A stretch of 64,000 bases of DNA from Micrococcales bacterium UBA2037 (lineage in GTDB: Bacteria > Actinomycetota > Actinomycetes > Actinomycetales > Microbacteriaceae). Made by a program: the position numbers and the translations under genes. Below, one piece after another: positions 17,691 to 26,733 of this stretch; the first letter of the stretch is position 1, and every line of letters begins with the position of its first letter. The DNA lies in the NCBI GenBank assembly GCA_002333405.1, contig DDBH01000005.1:85016-149015 (forward strand). The letters are read 5' to 3'. Under the pieces are notes generated by a model. That model was not told the DNA's origin. It saw nothing but the letters and a program-made list of their open reading frames with translations, and did not search any database.

Positions 17691-18902
17691 TTGAAACAGG
17701 CACTCAGCCGGCAGGTAGCCGCGGCGGCTACCGTGCTTTTTCTCGCAACTGGTTGCTCTAGTGCCGAGGTCGTGCCAGAGACATCAACGCCTGCTGTCCA
17801 GGTCCAAGCCGACTCTCCAACAGAAATAACTGTCTGGGTGAGCGAAGCACAAGCGCTGGGTCTGGAGGTTGTCGCAGCACAGTTTTTGATGGACACCGGA
17901 ACCCGAGTCAACCTTGTGGTCAAGGAGAACCTGCAGCCAGATTTTCTAGGTGCCGGTACGGGCACTGGTCCCGACATAATTCTTGGCAGTTATGACTGGC
18001 AGCCAGAGTTGGTTACTGCCGGAAAGCTCGAACCCATTGATGTTTCTGGCGTTGCCGAGGCCTTTATACCCGGTGCCATTCAGGCCTTTGCCTACCAGGG
18101 GCAGCAGTACGGGCTGCCGGTTTCACAAGAAAATGCAGCTTTGGCCTGTGTCTTGGAAGCTATGCCCACTGCACCCGAGAGTTTCCAGGAGGTGGTTGCC
18201 GCCGGACTTGCGATCTCGCTAAACGATGGGACTGGTGACCCATATCACTTTTACGCTCTGCAAACTTCGTTCGGGGCTCCGGTCTTTGAAACGGCTGAGG
18301 ATGGCTCCTATCTCCCGGTTCTTGGAATGGGCGGGGAGGCGGGGTTTGCATTCGCCGCCTGGCTGTCAGATAACGCAACCAGTTTCGAGCTGGCAAGCAA
18401 CACCAGGAACATCAAGGAGGAACTGGTAGCAGGCACGAAGGCTTGCTGGTTGACCGGGCCGTGGAACGGAAACTGGTTCAACGAGCAATTCGGTGAATCT
18501 GGTTGGGCAGCCTACCCAGTTCCACCAGCCGGACCATACCCAGCCTCAACATTTTCTGGCGCAACCGGAGCCATGGTTGCTTCGGGTTCTGATGCAGTGG
18601 CAACTGCGACCAAGTTTGTACTTGAGTACCTAGGGAGCAGCCAGGGCCAATTGGCCCTGTTCCAGGGAACAGGCAAGGCGCCAGCTGAACTTGCGGCACT
18701 CGAGCAATCAAGTGCTTCCAAGATCGCCTATGAGTTTGGGATGGCCGGTCTTGAATCGGTTCCGATGCCCGTTATTGCAGAAATGGATTCCATTTGGGTT
18801 CCTTGGGCTGCTGCTCAAGTTGGGATTATTAGAGGCGACGATGAGCCAGCGGTAATCTGGCAGAAAATGCTGGATGAGATCAATGCAAGCCTGGGCTATT
18901 AG
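17691..18902 (+). CDS. sugar ABC transporter substrate-binding lipoprotein
   Basis: A 403-residue extracellular solute-binding protein of the maltose/maltodextrin type. The N-terminus has a lipoprotein signal with lipobox LATGC (Cys about residue 21), so it should be anchored outside the membrane. ITVWVSEAQ near residue 45, KENLQPDFLGAGTGTGPDIILGSYDWQPELV and WLTGPWNGNWFNE fit the family. The TTG start is preceded by AGGGGA. It is divergent from the two glucosidases and followed by another GH13 enzyme, so maltooligosaccharide uptake is likely. No permease or ATPase genes are next to it, so it must rely on components encoded elsewhere. Confidence 0.85.
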   Translation: MKQALSRQVAAAATVLFLATGCSSAEVVPETSTPAVQVQADSPTEITVWVSEAQALGLEVVAAQFLMDTGTRVNLVVKENLQPDFLGAGTGTGPDIILGSYDWQPELVTAGKLEPIDVSGVAEAFIPGAIQAFAYQGQQYGLPVSQENAALACVLEAMPTAPESFQEVVAAGLAISLNDGTGDPYHFYALQTSFGAPVFETAEDGSYLPVLGMGGEAGFAFAAWLSDNATSFELASNTRNIKEELVAGTKACWLTGPWNGNWFNEQFGESGWAAYPVPPAGPYPASTFSGATGAMVASGSDAVATATKFVLEYLGSSQGQLALFQGTGKAPAELAALEQSSASKIAYEFGMAGLESVPMPVIAEMDSIWVPWAAAQVGIIRGDDEPAVIWQKMLDEINASLGY

Positions 18903-18972
18903 CCCCAATCAGTTCGCTCGAACCTAGGCTTGCCTAAGCCAATCTGGCCGGATGCGCTAGTAACTTTGAATC

Positions 18973-20817
18973 ATGCTGGATCTTGATCTCCAACCACACC
19001 ACGACGGCTCTGCGCTCTATGTTGCCAACCAGCGACCTGAGCTTATGGAAAAAGTAAAGATTCGCATTCGAACTCACCAAAGCCTGGGCAAAGTAACTCG
19101 CGTCTTGGTTCGCCAAAGCGACTCCGGCGAGGCATTTCTAAGTACGCCATTCAAAAAGCTAGTTCACCGGCATGGCTGGGATTGGCATGAGGGCGTCATT
19201 ACGATGTGGAACCCGGAGGTCTCCTATCGGTTCTTTATTCAGACCGAAGCCGGCGAGTGCTATTGGTTGAATTCAGCTGGACTTTTTGAAAACGATCAGC
19301 CAGACCGCGATGACTTCAAGATCAACATCTACAACTCGGTGCCCAAGTGGGCAACCGGTGCTGTTTTTTATCAGGTGTTTCCAGATCGCTTCGCAAAAAG
19401 CGAGTATGCAGATGCCAGAGAGCTTCCCGAGTGGGCAGACAAGCGAAATTGGTCCGACAAGGTCAAGGGTCACGGAGCAGGAGTTGCCCAGCAATTTTTC
19501 GGTGGTGACCTAAAGGGCATCGAGGAACACCTAGATCACCTCAAGAAAATTGGCGCAACGGTTTTGTATTTGACACCCTTTTTCCCGGCATTTTCAAATC
19601 ACCGCTATGACGCAGCAAGCTTTGATGAGGTCGACCCACTGCTTGGCGGCAACAAGGCGCTTTCCAGCCTCGTGAAATCAGCTCACAGCATGGGCCTGAA
19701 GGTCATGGGAGACCTAACTGCTAACCATTCTGGTGACAAGCATCAGTGGTTCGTAGCGGCTCACAAGAAGCCGGCTGCCAAGGAAAGCGATTTTTATTAC
19801 TTCACTGATCGCAACACAAAGTACGAGTCCTGGTGGGGTGTTCCGTCTCTACCAAAGTTCAATTGGAACTCCTCAGACCTAAAAGACCGATTCATCCGCG
19901 GTAAGGACTCGGTAGTCGCCAAGTGGCTGAAGGCACCCTATGCCCTTGATGGCTGGCGTATTGATGTTGCGAACATGACCGGCAAGATTCGTGATGAAGA
20001 CCACAGCACTGAGGTTGCCGACAGCATCAGGCTCACCATGAGCTCTGTTAACCCGGACTCGTTCCTGATCGGAGAGTTCACTTCAGACGCTGCAGAGTCG
20101 ATCCAGGGCAAGAATTATCAGGCGGCAATGACCTATTCCAACTTCACCCGCCCGGTTTGGCGCTGGCTCTGGAACCAAGAGGTGAAGACCGAAGAGAATC
20201 AAATTGGGCCGGGACGAAAAGGCATCACCGCAGAACAATTCCGAGAACTTCACACCTCATTTGCCAGCATTTTCCCGTGGCATGTGCGGCTTCACAACCT
20301 CAATGCCCTAGACACCCATGACACCGGCAGGTTCAAAACCTTTGCCATTCCAGACTCGCAGCGGGTTGCAGCCGGCCTCCAGTTCACAATGCCTGGAATT
20401 CCAATGATTTTTGCTGGCGATGAGTTTGGTCTCGAAGGCGAAAACGGAGAGGCCTCCAGAACTCCGATCCCGTGGAACCAAGAGCGCGATTCTGACCTAT
20501 CGATGCTGGACACCTACGCGAAGTTGTCGCAGATTAGAAAGCGCCATCGCAGCCTTCAAGAGGGCTCAATGCGCTGGCTCTACTCATCTGCCGAGGCCCT
20601 TGCATTTGTTCGCGAATCCAAGACCGAATCGGTTCTGGTGATTGCCTCCAGGGGCCGCGATAGGAAGCTGGAGTTCTCCAGGGATGCCCTAAGTGGTGCC
20701 GAGGGAGCTGAGAATCTTTTTGGAAACGGATCACTTCGAGTGGTGGGCGGAAAGATACGCTACGACGCCTCCGAATTAGATTTACAAATTTGGCGTTTGC
20801 CTAGCGCTGTGCGCTAG
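18973..20817 (+). CDS. GH13 enzyme, neopullulanase/cyclomaltodextrinase-like
   Basis: A 614-residue glycosidase without a signal peptide. Residues 1-115 form an N-terminal beta domain like those of maltogenic amylases and cyclomaltodextrinases. The catalytic barrel starts at VFYQVFPDRFAKS (about 132). Active-site blocks are present: GDLTANHSGDKHQWF, LDGWRIDVANMTG (nucleophile Asp), FLIGEFTSDA (acid/base Glu) and LDTHDTGRF (third Asp). It probably opens linear or cyclic maltodextrins inside the cell to feed the two glucosidases. It follows the sugar-binding lipoprotein by 70 bases on the same strand. The exact specificity cannot be read from sequence. Confidence 0.88.
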   Translation: MLDLDLQPHHDGSALYVANQRPELMEKVKIRIRTHQSLGKVTRVLVRQSDSGEAFLSTPFKKLVHRHGWDWHEGVITMWNPEVSYRFFIQTEAGECYWLNSAGLFENDQPDRDDFKINIYNSVPKWATGAVFYQVFPDRFAKSEYADARELPEWADKRNWSDKVKGHGAGVAQQFFGGDLKGIEEHLDHLKKIGATVLYLTPFFPAFSNHRYDAASFDEVDPLLGGNKALSSLVKSAHSMGLKVMGDLTANHSGDKHQWFVAAHKKPAAKESDFYYFTDRNTKYESWWGVPSLPKFNWNSSDLKDRFIRGKDSVVAKWLKAPYALDGWRIDVANMTGKIRDEDHSTEVADSIRLTMSSVNPDSFLIGEFTSDAAESIQGKNYQAAMTYSNFTRPVWRWLWNQEVKTEENQIGPGRKGITAEQFRELHTSFASIFPWHVRLHNLNALDTHDTGRFKTFAIPDSQRVAAGLQFTMPGIPMIFAGDEFGLEGENGEASRTPIPWNQERDSDLSMLDTYAKLSQIRKRHRSLQEGSMRWLYSSAEALAFVRESKTESVLVIASRGRDRKLEFSRDALSGAEGAENLFGNGSLRVVGGKIRYDASELDLQIWRLPSAVR

Positions 20818-20848
20818 TGCTAATCTTCTTCGGTTGCCTTTAGGCTTC

Positions 20849-20920
<72 letters not shown>

Positions 20921-20939
20921 CGATCTTAGGATCAAGCGC

Positions 20940-21016
20940 GGCGGGGTAGCTCAGGTGGTTAGAGCGCACGGCTCATAATCGTGAGGTCGCGGGTTCGAGT
21001 CCCGCCCCCGCTACCA
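20940..21016 (+). tRNA. tRNA-Met (CAU), elongator-like
   Basis: A 77-base cloverleaf with encoded CCA. The acceptor GGCGGGG pairs with CCCCGCT (a first G-U pair), the anticodon loop CTCATAA gives CAT, and the T arm is GCGGGTTCGAGTCCCGC. The initiator's C-A mismatch and GGG/CCC anticodon stem are absent. A lysidine-modified tRNA-Ile also reads as CAT, so elongator Met is the likely but not certain call. Confidence 0.85.
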
Positions 21017-21034
21017 AGGCACTACCCTGTATTC

Positions 21035-21478
21035 ATGGTGAATCCAGATATCGAAGGCAAGACTTATCCTCGGTCAGAGGCTTATGTGGTCGGCCGTGAA
21101 AAAATACGCGAGTTTGCAAGAGCCACAATGGCTAGCGAAGCTTCTCTGGATCTAGACAAAGCTCTGGCGGCCGGTCACGCCGACCTAGTGGCTCCGCCAA
21201 CTTTCCCAATTGTTCTTCAAGAATTTGGCTTGAAACTCGTGATTGCCGACAAAGAAGCAGAGTTAGATTTTTCTAGAGTCGTTCACGGTGATCAAAAATT
21301 TGTGTTTGAACGCGCGATAGTGGCAGGCGATGTTCTGACCAGTCAGCTCCAGGTTGCGAGGGTCAAATCACTCGGAGGCAATCACATGGTCAGCTTCGAG
21401 ACCAAGATTTATGATCCGTCAGAAACCTTAGTTTGCACCGCCTTGTCCACGCTGGTCGTTAGGGGAGCAGATGCCTGA
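21035..21478 (+). CDS. MaoC-like N-terminal dehydratase (HadA-like)
   Basis: A 147-residue hot-dog fold protein of the FAS1/HadA dehydratase group. Recognisable blocks are YVVGREKIREFARAT near the start, VAPPTFPIVL, and the FVFERAIVAGDVLTSQ strand. It should pair with the MaoC-like subunit encoded next (8-base overlap) to form a heterodimeric (3R)-hydroxyacyl-ACP dehydratase. The start is ATG 21035; a longer reading frame begins inside tRNA-Met and is not credible. hadA-hadB beside murB is a common actinobacterial arrangement. In mycobacteria these enzymes serve mycolic acids, which Microbacteriaceae lack, so the substrate here is open. Confidence 0.82.
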   Translation: MVNPDIEGKTYPRSEAYVVGREKIREFARATMASEASLDLDKALAAGHADLVAPPTFPIVLQEFGLKLVIADKEAELDFSRVVHGDQKFVFERAIVAGDVLTSQLQVARVKSLGGNHMVSFETKIYDPSETLVCTALSTLVVRGADA

Positions 21479-21887
21479 TTTTGCGGGTTTGAATGTTGGC
21501 GACCAGGTCGCAGAGCAGAACTTTGAAATAACCAGGGACTCGCTAGTTCGCTACGCAGGAGCGTCTGGTGACTTCAACCCAATCCACTACCGAGACGATG
21601 TTGCCCAGGCAGTGGGCCTTCCGGGCGTGCTTGCTCACGGAATGCTGACGATGGGAATTGCCATCCAGCCGGTGATTCAGTGGTTGGGAGATGCTGGCAA
21701 GGTGGTCGACTATGGCGTGAGGTTCACGAAGCCCGTCGTGGTCCCAGCAGCTGGCGCGGCCAAGCTTTCTGTGGTTGCCAAAGTTGGCGCCCTCGACGAG
21801 GAAACAAGCAGAGCTCGAATTGATCTAGTTGTTAGCTTCGAGGAAAACACAGTGCTGGGTAAGTCACAGGCGTGGGTTCAGCTTTGA
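21471..21887 (+). CDS. MaoC family dehydratase (HadB-like)
   Basis: A 138-residue hot-dog fold hydratase with the full hydratase-2 motif YAGASGDFNPIHYRDDVAQAVGLPG, whose Asp and His are the catalytic pair (about residues 34-40). HGMLTMGIA follows. This is the catalytic partner of the HadA-like subunit directly upstream. It overlaps that gene by 8 bases and murB by up to 16 bases, which indicates one operon. The product is cytoplasmic and full-length for the family. Confidence 0.87.
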   Translation: MPDFAGLNVGDQVAEQNFEITRDSLVRYAGASGDFNPIHYRDDVAQAVGLPGVLAHGMLTMGIAIQPVIQWLGDAGKVVDYGVRFTKPVVVPAAGAAKLSVVAKVGALDEETSRARIDLVVSFEENTVLGKSQAWVQL

Positions 21888-22924
21888 CAGTTTCTAACCC
21901 CGCTCCACTTTCAACCCTCACCACCATGCAGGTCGGTGGAGTTCCAAAGCGCATCATTACCTGCACCAACACTGAGATTCTTTACAGCACCATGGCCGAA
22001 CTCTGGGACGGTGAGGACCAGCACCAGGTTCTAGCCGGCGGCAGTAACACCGTTTTTGCCGATGACATGAGCGACTGGACAATTGTGTTGGTTGCCAACC
22101 GTGGGATTGAGATTGTCGCGGAGGATTCCGAGTCGGTCACGGTCCAGGTTCAGGCCGGGCACTCTTGGGATGAGTTTGTGGCATGGGCTGTGGAAAATGA
22201 CTATGCCGGCATCGAAGCCATGAGTGGAATCCCCGGCAGCGTCGGAGCAACTCCGGTTCAGAATGTTGGTGGCTACGGCCAAGAAGTTTCACAGGTAATC
22301 ACCCAAGTTGAATTTCTCGATCAGGAAACAGGAGAACTGGCAATCAAGCCAGCTGCCTTTTTTGAATTTTCGTATCGCGACAGCGCCCTAAAGCACGGCT
22401 TGTTGGGAATCATCGGTTGGGTTGAGTTTCGACTTCTGAAACTCGATGGGCTGAGTGTTCCAATGGCGTCGGGGCAAATCACCCAACATGTCGGAGCAGC
22501 CTACGGTTCGCAACTGCCCCTTAGTCAGATCAGGGACAGCGTCCTTGAGCTAAGAAGCTCAAAGGGAATGGTTGTGAAAGCTAATGACCCTGACAGCGTT
22601 AGCTGCGGAAGTTTTTTCACAAACCCGGTCGTGAGCTATTCCAAGAGCCTGGAGTTTCCCGAAGAGATGCAGCGCTGGTCGATGCCGGACGAGGATCAGG
22701 TAAAGCTCTCGGCAGGTTGGCTGATCGAAAATGCCGGCATCCCAAAGGGCTATGGCCTACCCGGGTCAAAGGCTGCAATCTCCAATAAGCATGCACTTGC
22801 GATTACAAACCGTGGTGGTGCCACCGGTCAGGAAGTGCTGGAATTGGCAAGGCTTATTCAAGAACGTGTTGCAGCCAGGTGGGGAATCAATCTAATTCCC
22901 GAGCCAAACCTGATTGGTTTTTAG
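21872..22924 (+). CDS. murB: UDP-N-acetylmuramate dehydrogenase
   Basis: FAD enzyme (350 residues) that reduces UDP-GlcNAc-enolpyruvate to UDP-MurNAc in peptidoglycan synthesis. The FAD-binding region is [13 protein letters not shown] (about residues 51-63), then [26 protein letters not shown]. The active-site GSFFTNPV and a C-terminal EPNLIGF with the conserved Glu are present. The start may be GTG 21872 or TTG 21884, the latter overlapping the upstream stop. It ends with a four-base convergent overlap with the aminotransferase. Confidence 0.92.
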   Translation: MGSALTVSNPAPLSTLTTMQVGGVPKRIITCTNTEILYSTMAELWDGEDQHQVLAGGSNTVFADDMSDWTIVLVANRGIEIVAEDSESVTVQVQAGHSWDEFVAWAVENDYAGIEAMSGIPGSVGATPVQNVGGYGQEVSQVITQVEFLDQETGELAIKPAAFFEFSYRDSALKHGLLGIIGWVEFRLLKLDGLSVPMASGQITQHVGAAYGSQLPLSQIRDSVLELRSSKGMVVKANDPDSVSCGSFFTNPVVSYSKSLEFPEEMQRWSMPDEDQVKLSAGWLIENAGIPKGYGLPGSKAAISNKHALAITNRGGATGQEVLELARLIQERVAARWGINLIPEPNLIGF

Positions 22925-24120
22925 CCGAATAGTTTTTGCAGTCGCTGGATACCCTCGAGCAACTGGTCGTCTCCAAGCGCATAGCTAAGTCTTAGATAGC
23001 CGCTTGGGCCAAAGGCCTCACCGGGCACCATCGCAACCTCCACCTCGTCAAGGATCAAATCCGCCAGCTCCAATGAGCTGTTGATTTGCTTGCCGGCCCA
23101 GGTCTTACCAAGCAGTCCACCAACATCCGGGTAGACATAGAAGGCGCCCTGTGGGTTGGGGGTGTGGATGCCAGCAATCTTGTTCAGTTCGGAAACCGCC
23201 AACTTCCGACGGCGATCAAAAGCCTCGAGCATCTTCTTGACTGGCTCTTGATCCCCAGTCAAAGCTTCAATCGCAGCGCGTTGTGAAATGTTAGAAACGT
23301 TTGAAGTTAGATGAGACTGCAGGTTGCCGGCAGCCTTAGCTGCATCATCCGGCGCAATCATCCAGCCCAGACGCCAACCGGTCATCGCATAGCTCTTGGC
23401 GACACCGTTGACCATGATTGTGCGGTCCTGAATCTCGGGCACTAACTCGGTTATGGAGTAGGCCTTGACTCCCTCATAGACCAGGTTCTGGTAAATCTCA
23501 TCGGTTATCACCCACAGGTTTGGCTTGCTGGCAACCCAGTTTCCAATCGCGGTCAACTCCTCTTTTGAGTAAACGGCGCCGGTCGGGTTGGACGGTGAGC
23601 AGATCAAGAGTGCCTTGGTTTTTGGCGTGTAGTGAGCTTCTAGCTGCTCAACGGTGACCTTGTATCCCTGGTCAGATCCTGCAAAAACATCCACCTGAAC
23701 TCCGCCGGCAAGTTTGATTGCCTCCGGGTAAGTGGTCCAATACGGAGCTGGAACCAGCACCTGGTCGCCATCATCGATGATGACCTGAAATGCCTGATAA
23801 ACGGCTTGCTTGCCACCGTTAGTCACTATCACCTGACTTGGTTTTACCTCTGTTCCACTGTCTTGAAGCGTCTTTGCAACAATCGCTTCCTTCATCTCTG
23901 GCAGTCCAGCCGCGGGTGTGTAGCGGTGGTTCTTCGGCTCTCGAACGGCCTTGGCCGCGGCCTCAACGATGTTTTCAGGTGTCGGAAAATCTGGTTCGCC
24001 GGCAGCATATGAGATCACTGGTCGACCCTGAGCAATCAGAGCTTTGGCTTTGCTGTCAACCTTGAGTGTCGCGGATTCGGCGATTGCACTGATGCGCTTT
24101 GAGATTCTATGTTCAGACAT
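22921..24120 (-). CDS. aspC: pyridoxal-phosphate aminotransferase, class I (aspartate-type)
   Basis: A 399-residue fold-type I aminotransferase. The PLP site is clear: [18 protein letters not shown] holds the Schiff-base Lys (about residue 242), with [13 protein letters not shown] and [13 protein letters not shown] upstream. The C-terminal Arg that binds the substrate carboxylate is in GYLRLSYA. It most resembles aspartate aminotransferase of the Ib subgroup, which makes aspartate from oxaloacetate and glutamate. The ATG lies close to a TA-rich stretch. The four-base convergent overlap with murB leaves no room for a terminator. Confidence 0.88.
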   Translation of the reverse strand: MSEHRISKRISAIAESATLKVDSKAKALIAQGRPVISYAAGEPDFPTPENIVEAAAKAVREPKNHRYTPAAGLPEMKEAIVAKTLQDSGTEVKPSQVIVTNGGKQAVYQAFQVIIDDGDQVLVPAPYWTTYPEAIKLAGGVQVDVFAGSDQGYKVTVEQLEAHYTPKTKALLICSPSNPTGAVYSKEELTAIGNWVASKPNLWVITDEIYQNLVYEGVKAYSITELVPEIQDRTIMVNGVAKSYAMTGWRLGWMIAPDDAAKAAGNLQSHLTSNVSNISQRAAIEALTGDQEPVKKMLEAFDRRRKLAVSELNKIAGIHTPNPQGAFYVYPDVGGLLGKTWAGKQINSSLELADLILDEVEVAMVPGEAFGPSGYLRLSYALGDDQLLEGIQRLQKLFG

Positions 24121-24330
24121 GTATTTAGAATAGTTGGGGAAGCTGTAGTTTTGGCGCGGATTACCCGTTGCGAAGCACCAAATAACCCCCTAGTATTACT
24201 TAGGTTGACATCTGCCGAAAACTAATCTGGCGAAACTCACTTAAATAGATTCAATCTAGAAGTGTGTCTTTTCCAGGTGGCACTTGAAACCAAGCCTCGT
24301 GCTAAGTAACGGTTGATGGCGATGTCACAT

Positions 24331-24403
24331 AGGGCGGTGGCTCAATTGGTAGAGCAGCGGTCTCCAAAACCGCAGGTTGCAGGTTCGAGTCCTGTCCGCC
24401 CTG
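24331..24403 (+). tRNA. tRNA-Trp (CCA)
   Basis: A 73-base cloverleaf without an encoded CCA end: acceptor AGGGCGG with CCGCCCT, anticodon stem-loop GCGGT-CTCCAAA-ACCGC giving CCA, and T arm GCAGGTTCGAGTCCTGT. It is 19 bases upstream of secE, the common bacterial order tRNA-Trp-secE-nusG. Confidence 0.96.
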
Positions 24404-24422
24404 CGTAAGAAAGAAGGTCAAG

Positions 24423-24686
24423 TTGGCAGAAGAGAACGAGAAGGCTTCAGAAGACTTAGTGGAAAAGGCGAAAGCCGATGCCGCTAGGACAAAGAACCCT
24501 ATTCAGAAGTTAGTGCTGTTTGTTCGCCAAGTACTTGCTGAACTAAGCAAGGTAACTAAGCCAACTCGCAAAGAGCTAATCAACTACACCGGAGTCGTTC
24601 TGGCTTTCGTGGCAGTTGTAATGCTTATCATTTCCGGCCTGGATTGGCTGTTCCTAAACGTCGTGACCTTTGTGTTCGCAGGATAA
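24423..24686 (+). CDS. secE: preprotein translocase subunit SecE
   Basis: An 87-residue subunit of the SecYEG channel, with one C-terminal membrane helix (about residues 55-82). The conserved amphipathic segment is VLFVRQVLAELSKVTKPTRKEL. The N-terminus is charged and probably flexible, as in other actinobacteria. The start is TTG, preceded by an AAGAAGG ribosome site. It is followed 10 bases later by nusG. Confidence 0.93.
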   Translation: MAEENEKASEDLVEKAKADAARTKNPIQKLVLFVRQVLAELSKVTKPTRKELINYTGVVLAFVAVVMLIISGLDWLFLNVVTFVFAG

Positions 24687-24696
24687 GAGGTAGAAC

Positions 24697-25524
24697 GTGT
24701 CAGATTTGAATTTCAGTGATGTTGCCCAGAGTGAGCCGGTAGAAATCGGCGAGCCAGCAGTTGACGAAAATGTCGACCTGGATGCTGTGGACCTAGAAGC
24801 TGCAGCCGATGAGGCTGAGCACGAGATGGACGGCTTCCACGTTGTGGAGGAGTCAACCGAAGTTGCTGAGCCAGTGGCTGCGGTCGAAGAAGAAGACCCA
24901 TACCGCAAGTTCCGCGAAGAACTTCGCAGCCAGCCAGGCAAGTGGTACGTAATCCACTCTTACGCAGGCTATGAGCGCCGCGTGAAGCAGAACATTGAAA
25001 CTCGTAAGGCAGCACTTGCCGGAGGCGATGACATTCTGCAGATCGAAGTTCCAATGGAAGAGTCCATTGAAATCAAGAACGGTCAGCGCAAGCTAGTTTC
25101 TAAGGTTCGCATTCCCGGCTACGTGCTAGTTCGCATGGAAATGAATGAGGACAGCTGGACTCTGGTTCGCCACACACCTGCTGTTACTGGATTCGTTGGC
25201 AACTCTCAGCACCCAACACCACTCAGGCCAGCAGAGGCATTTGACATGCTCAAGCCGCTATTCACCCCTGAGGAAACCGAAGAGGTAAAGAGCGCAAAGG
25301 CAGCAGGCGTTACCGGTGGCAAGGCCAAGGCCCGCACCATTCCGGTAAACATCGACTTCAAGATCGGCGAAAGCATTTTGATCAAGGACGGCTCATTTGC
25401 CGGCCTTCCCGGCACAATCTCCGAGATCAAGCCAGAAAGCGGCAAGGTCACGGTTTTGGTTTCACTATTCGAACGCGAGACTCCAGTGGAACTGGTCTTT
25501 GACCAGGTCGGTCCGCTGAACTAA
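24697..25524 (+). CDS. nusG: transcription antitermination factor NusG
   Basis: A 275-residue NusG. An acidic low-complexity extension of about 70 residues precedes the NGN domain (KWYVIHSYAGYERRVKQNIETR, then IPGYVLVRMEMNEDSWTLVRHTPAVTGFVG). The C-terminal KOW domain is ESILIKDGSFAGLPGTISEI...GKVTVLVSLFERETPVEL. Acidic extensions are usual in actinobacterial NusG. It binds RNA polymerase and links it to Rho or the ribosome. The position between secE and rplK is conserved across bacteria. Confidence 0.95.
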   Translation: MSDLNFSDVAQSEPVEIGEPAVDENVDLDAVDLEAAADEAEHEMDGFHVVEESTEVAEPVAAVEEEDPYRKFREELRSQPGKWYVIHSYAGYERRVKQNIETRKAALAGGDDILQIEVPMEESIEIKNGQRKLVSKVRIPGYVLVRMEMNEDSWTLVRHTPAVTGFVGNSQHPTPLRPAEAFDMLKPLFTPEETEEVKSAKAAGVTGGKAKARTIPVNIDFKIGESILIKDGSFAGLPGTISEIKPESGKVTVLVSLFERETPVELVFDQVGPLN

Positions 25525-25539
25525 GGAAAGAAAAAAATA

Positions 25540-25971
25540 ATGGCACCCAAGAAGAAGATCACCGGACTGATCAAACTGCAGATCCAGGCAGGCGCTGCTA
25601 ACCCAGCTCCTCCAATCGGACCTGCGCTAGGTCAGCACGGCGTTAACATCATGGAGTTCTGCACCGCTTACAACAACGCAACGCAAGACCAGCGCGGCAA
25701 CGTTGTTCCAGTGGAGATCACCGTATACGAAGACCGTAGCTTCACATTCATCCTGAAGACCCCTCCTGCCGCTGAGCTAATCAAGAAGGCAGCTGGAGTG
25801 TCAAAGGGTAGTGGCACCCCTCACACCGTGAAGGTTGGAAAGCTAACTCGAGACCAGGTACACAGCATTGCTGAGGCAAAGATGTCAGACCTGAACGCCA
25901 ACGATGTTGAGGCAGCAGCCAAGATCATCGCCGGCACCGCCCGCTCAATGGGAATCACCACTGAGCTTTAA
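25540..25971 (+). CDS. rplK: 50S ribosomal protein L11
   Basis: A 143-residue L11 with the N-terminal block [29 protein letters not shown] and the C-terminal rRNA-binding part ending AGTARSMGI. It forms the GTPase-associated centre with 23S rRNA and the L10/L12 stalk. The ATG is preceded by AAGGAAAG. A hairpin region between rplK and rplA may be an L1-related control site. Confidence 0.96.
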   Translation: MAPKKKITGLIKLQIQAGAANPAPPIGPALGQHGVNIMEFCTAYNNATQDQRGNVVPVEITVYEDRSFTFILKTPPAAELIKKAAGVSKGSGTPHTVKVGKLTRDQVHSIAEAKMSDLNANDVEAAAKIIAGTARSMGITTEL

Positions 25972-25981
25972 GCAACAAAAA

Positions 25982-26010
25982 AGATAAGTCGTGGGAGGGG
26001 TAACGCCCAT
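25982..26010 (+). promoter_or_regulatory. rplK-rplA intergenic hairpin, possible L1 binding site
   Basis: GTGGGAGGGGTAACGCCC followed by ATCAACCAC can fold with GTGG pairing CCAC and GGG(C) pairing GCCC. This GTGGGAG...AACCAC pattern is common in the actinobacterial L11-L1 spacer. It resembles an L1-type rRNA-binding element, so autogenous control of rplA translation is possible. Confidence 0.45.
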
Positions 26011-26043
26011 CAACCACTACTGTGACCGAAAAGGAATAGCAGC

Positions 26044-26733
26044 ATGGCAAAACGTTCAAAGGCCTATAACGAGGCAAAAGCAAAAATCGAAGAGGGCAAG
26101 TTCTACCTAGCAGCCGACGCTGCAGCACTTGCTATCGACGTCGCCGGCAAGAAGACGAACTCAACTATTGAAGTTGCTCTGAAGCTAGGTGTTGACCCAA
26201 GAAAAGCTGACCAGATGATCCGTGGCACCGTCTCGCTGCCAAACGGAACCGGTAAGACCGCTCGCGTAATCGTTTTTGCTAACGGCGCACAAGCAGACGC
26301 AGCCCGCGAAGCAGGCGCCGATGAGGTCGGCTCAGACGAGCTAATTGCAAAGGTTGAGGCCGGCTGGACCGACTTCGACGCAGCAGTAGCAACCCCAGAC
26401 CTAATGGGTAAGGTTGGTCGACTAGGCAAGATTCTAGGACCTCGTAACCTAATGCCAAACCCAAAGACTGGAACAGTCACCATGGACACCGCCAAGGCCG
26501 TCACCGACATCAAGGGTGGCCGCATTGAGTTCCGCATCGACAAGCAGTCAAACCTTCACTTCATCATTGGAAAGGCCAGCTTCACCAAGGAGCAGCTAAC
26601 CCAGAACCTCGGCGCTGCGATGGAAGAGGTTGTTCGTCTAAAGCCTTCGACCTCAAAGGGTAAGTACCTAATCAAGGGTTCTGTTGCGACCACATTTGGT
26701 CCTGGCATTCCACTTGACCTCTCTGTTTACTAA
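26044..26733 (+). CDS. rplA: 50S ribosomal protein L1
   Basis: A 229-residue L1. The conserved blocks are [61 protein letters not shown] and [20 protein letters not shown]. It forms the L1 stalk at the E site and often represses its own operon. AAAAGGAATAGCAGC precedes the ATG. The stop overlaps the end of the RecB-like nuclease on the opposite strand by four bases. Confidence 0.96.
   Translation: MAKRSKAYNEAKAKIEEGKFYLAADAAALAIDVAGKKTNSTIEVALKLGVDPRKADQMIRGTVSLPNGTGKTARVIVFANGAQADAAREAGADEVGSDELIAKVEAGWTDFDAAVATPDLMGKVGRLGKILGPRNLMPNPKTGTVTMDTAKAVTDIKGGRIEFRIDKQSNLHFIIGKASFTKEQLTQNLGAAMEEVVRLKPSTSKGKYLIKGSVATTFGPGIPLDLSVY

Noticed and set aside
20981..21034. Longer start of the HadA-like gene
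   Set aside because: The extra codons lie inside tRNA-Met and give a basic, Pro-rich leader with no homology. ATG 21035 is the better start.
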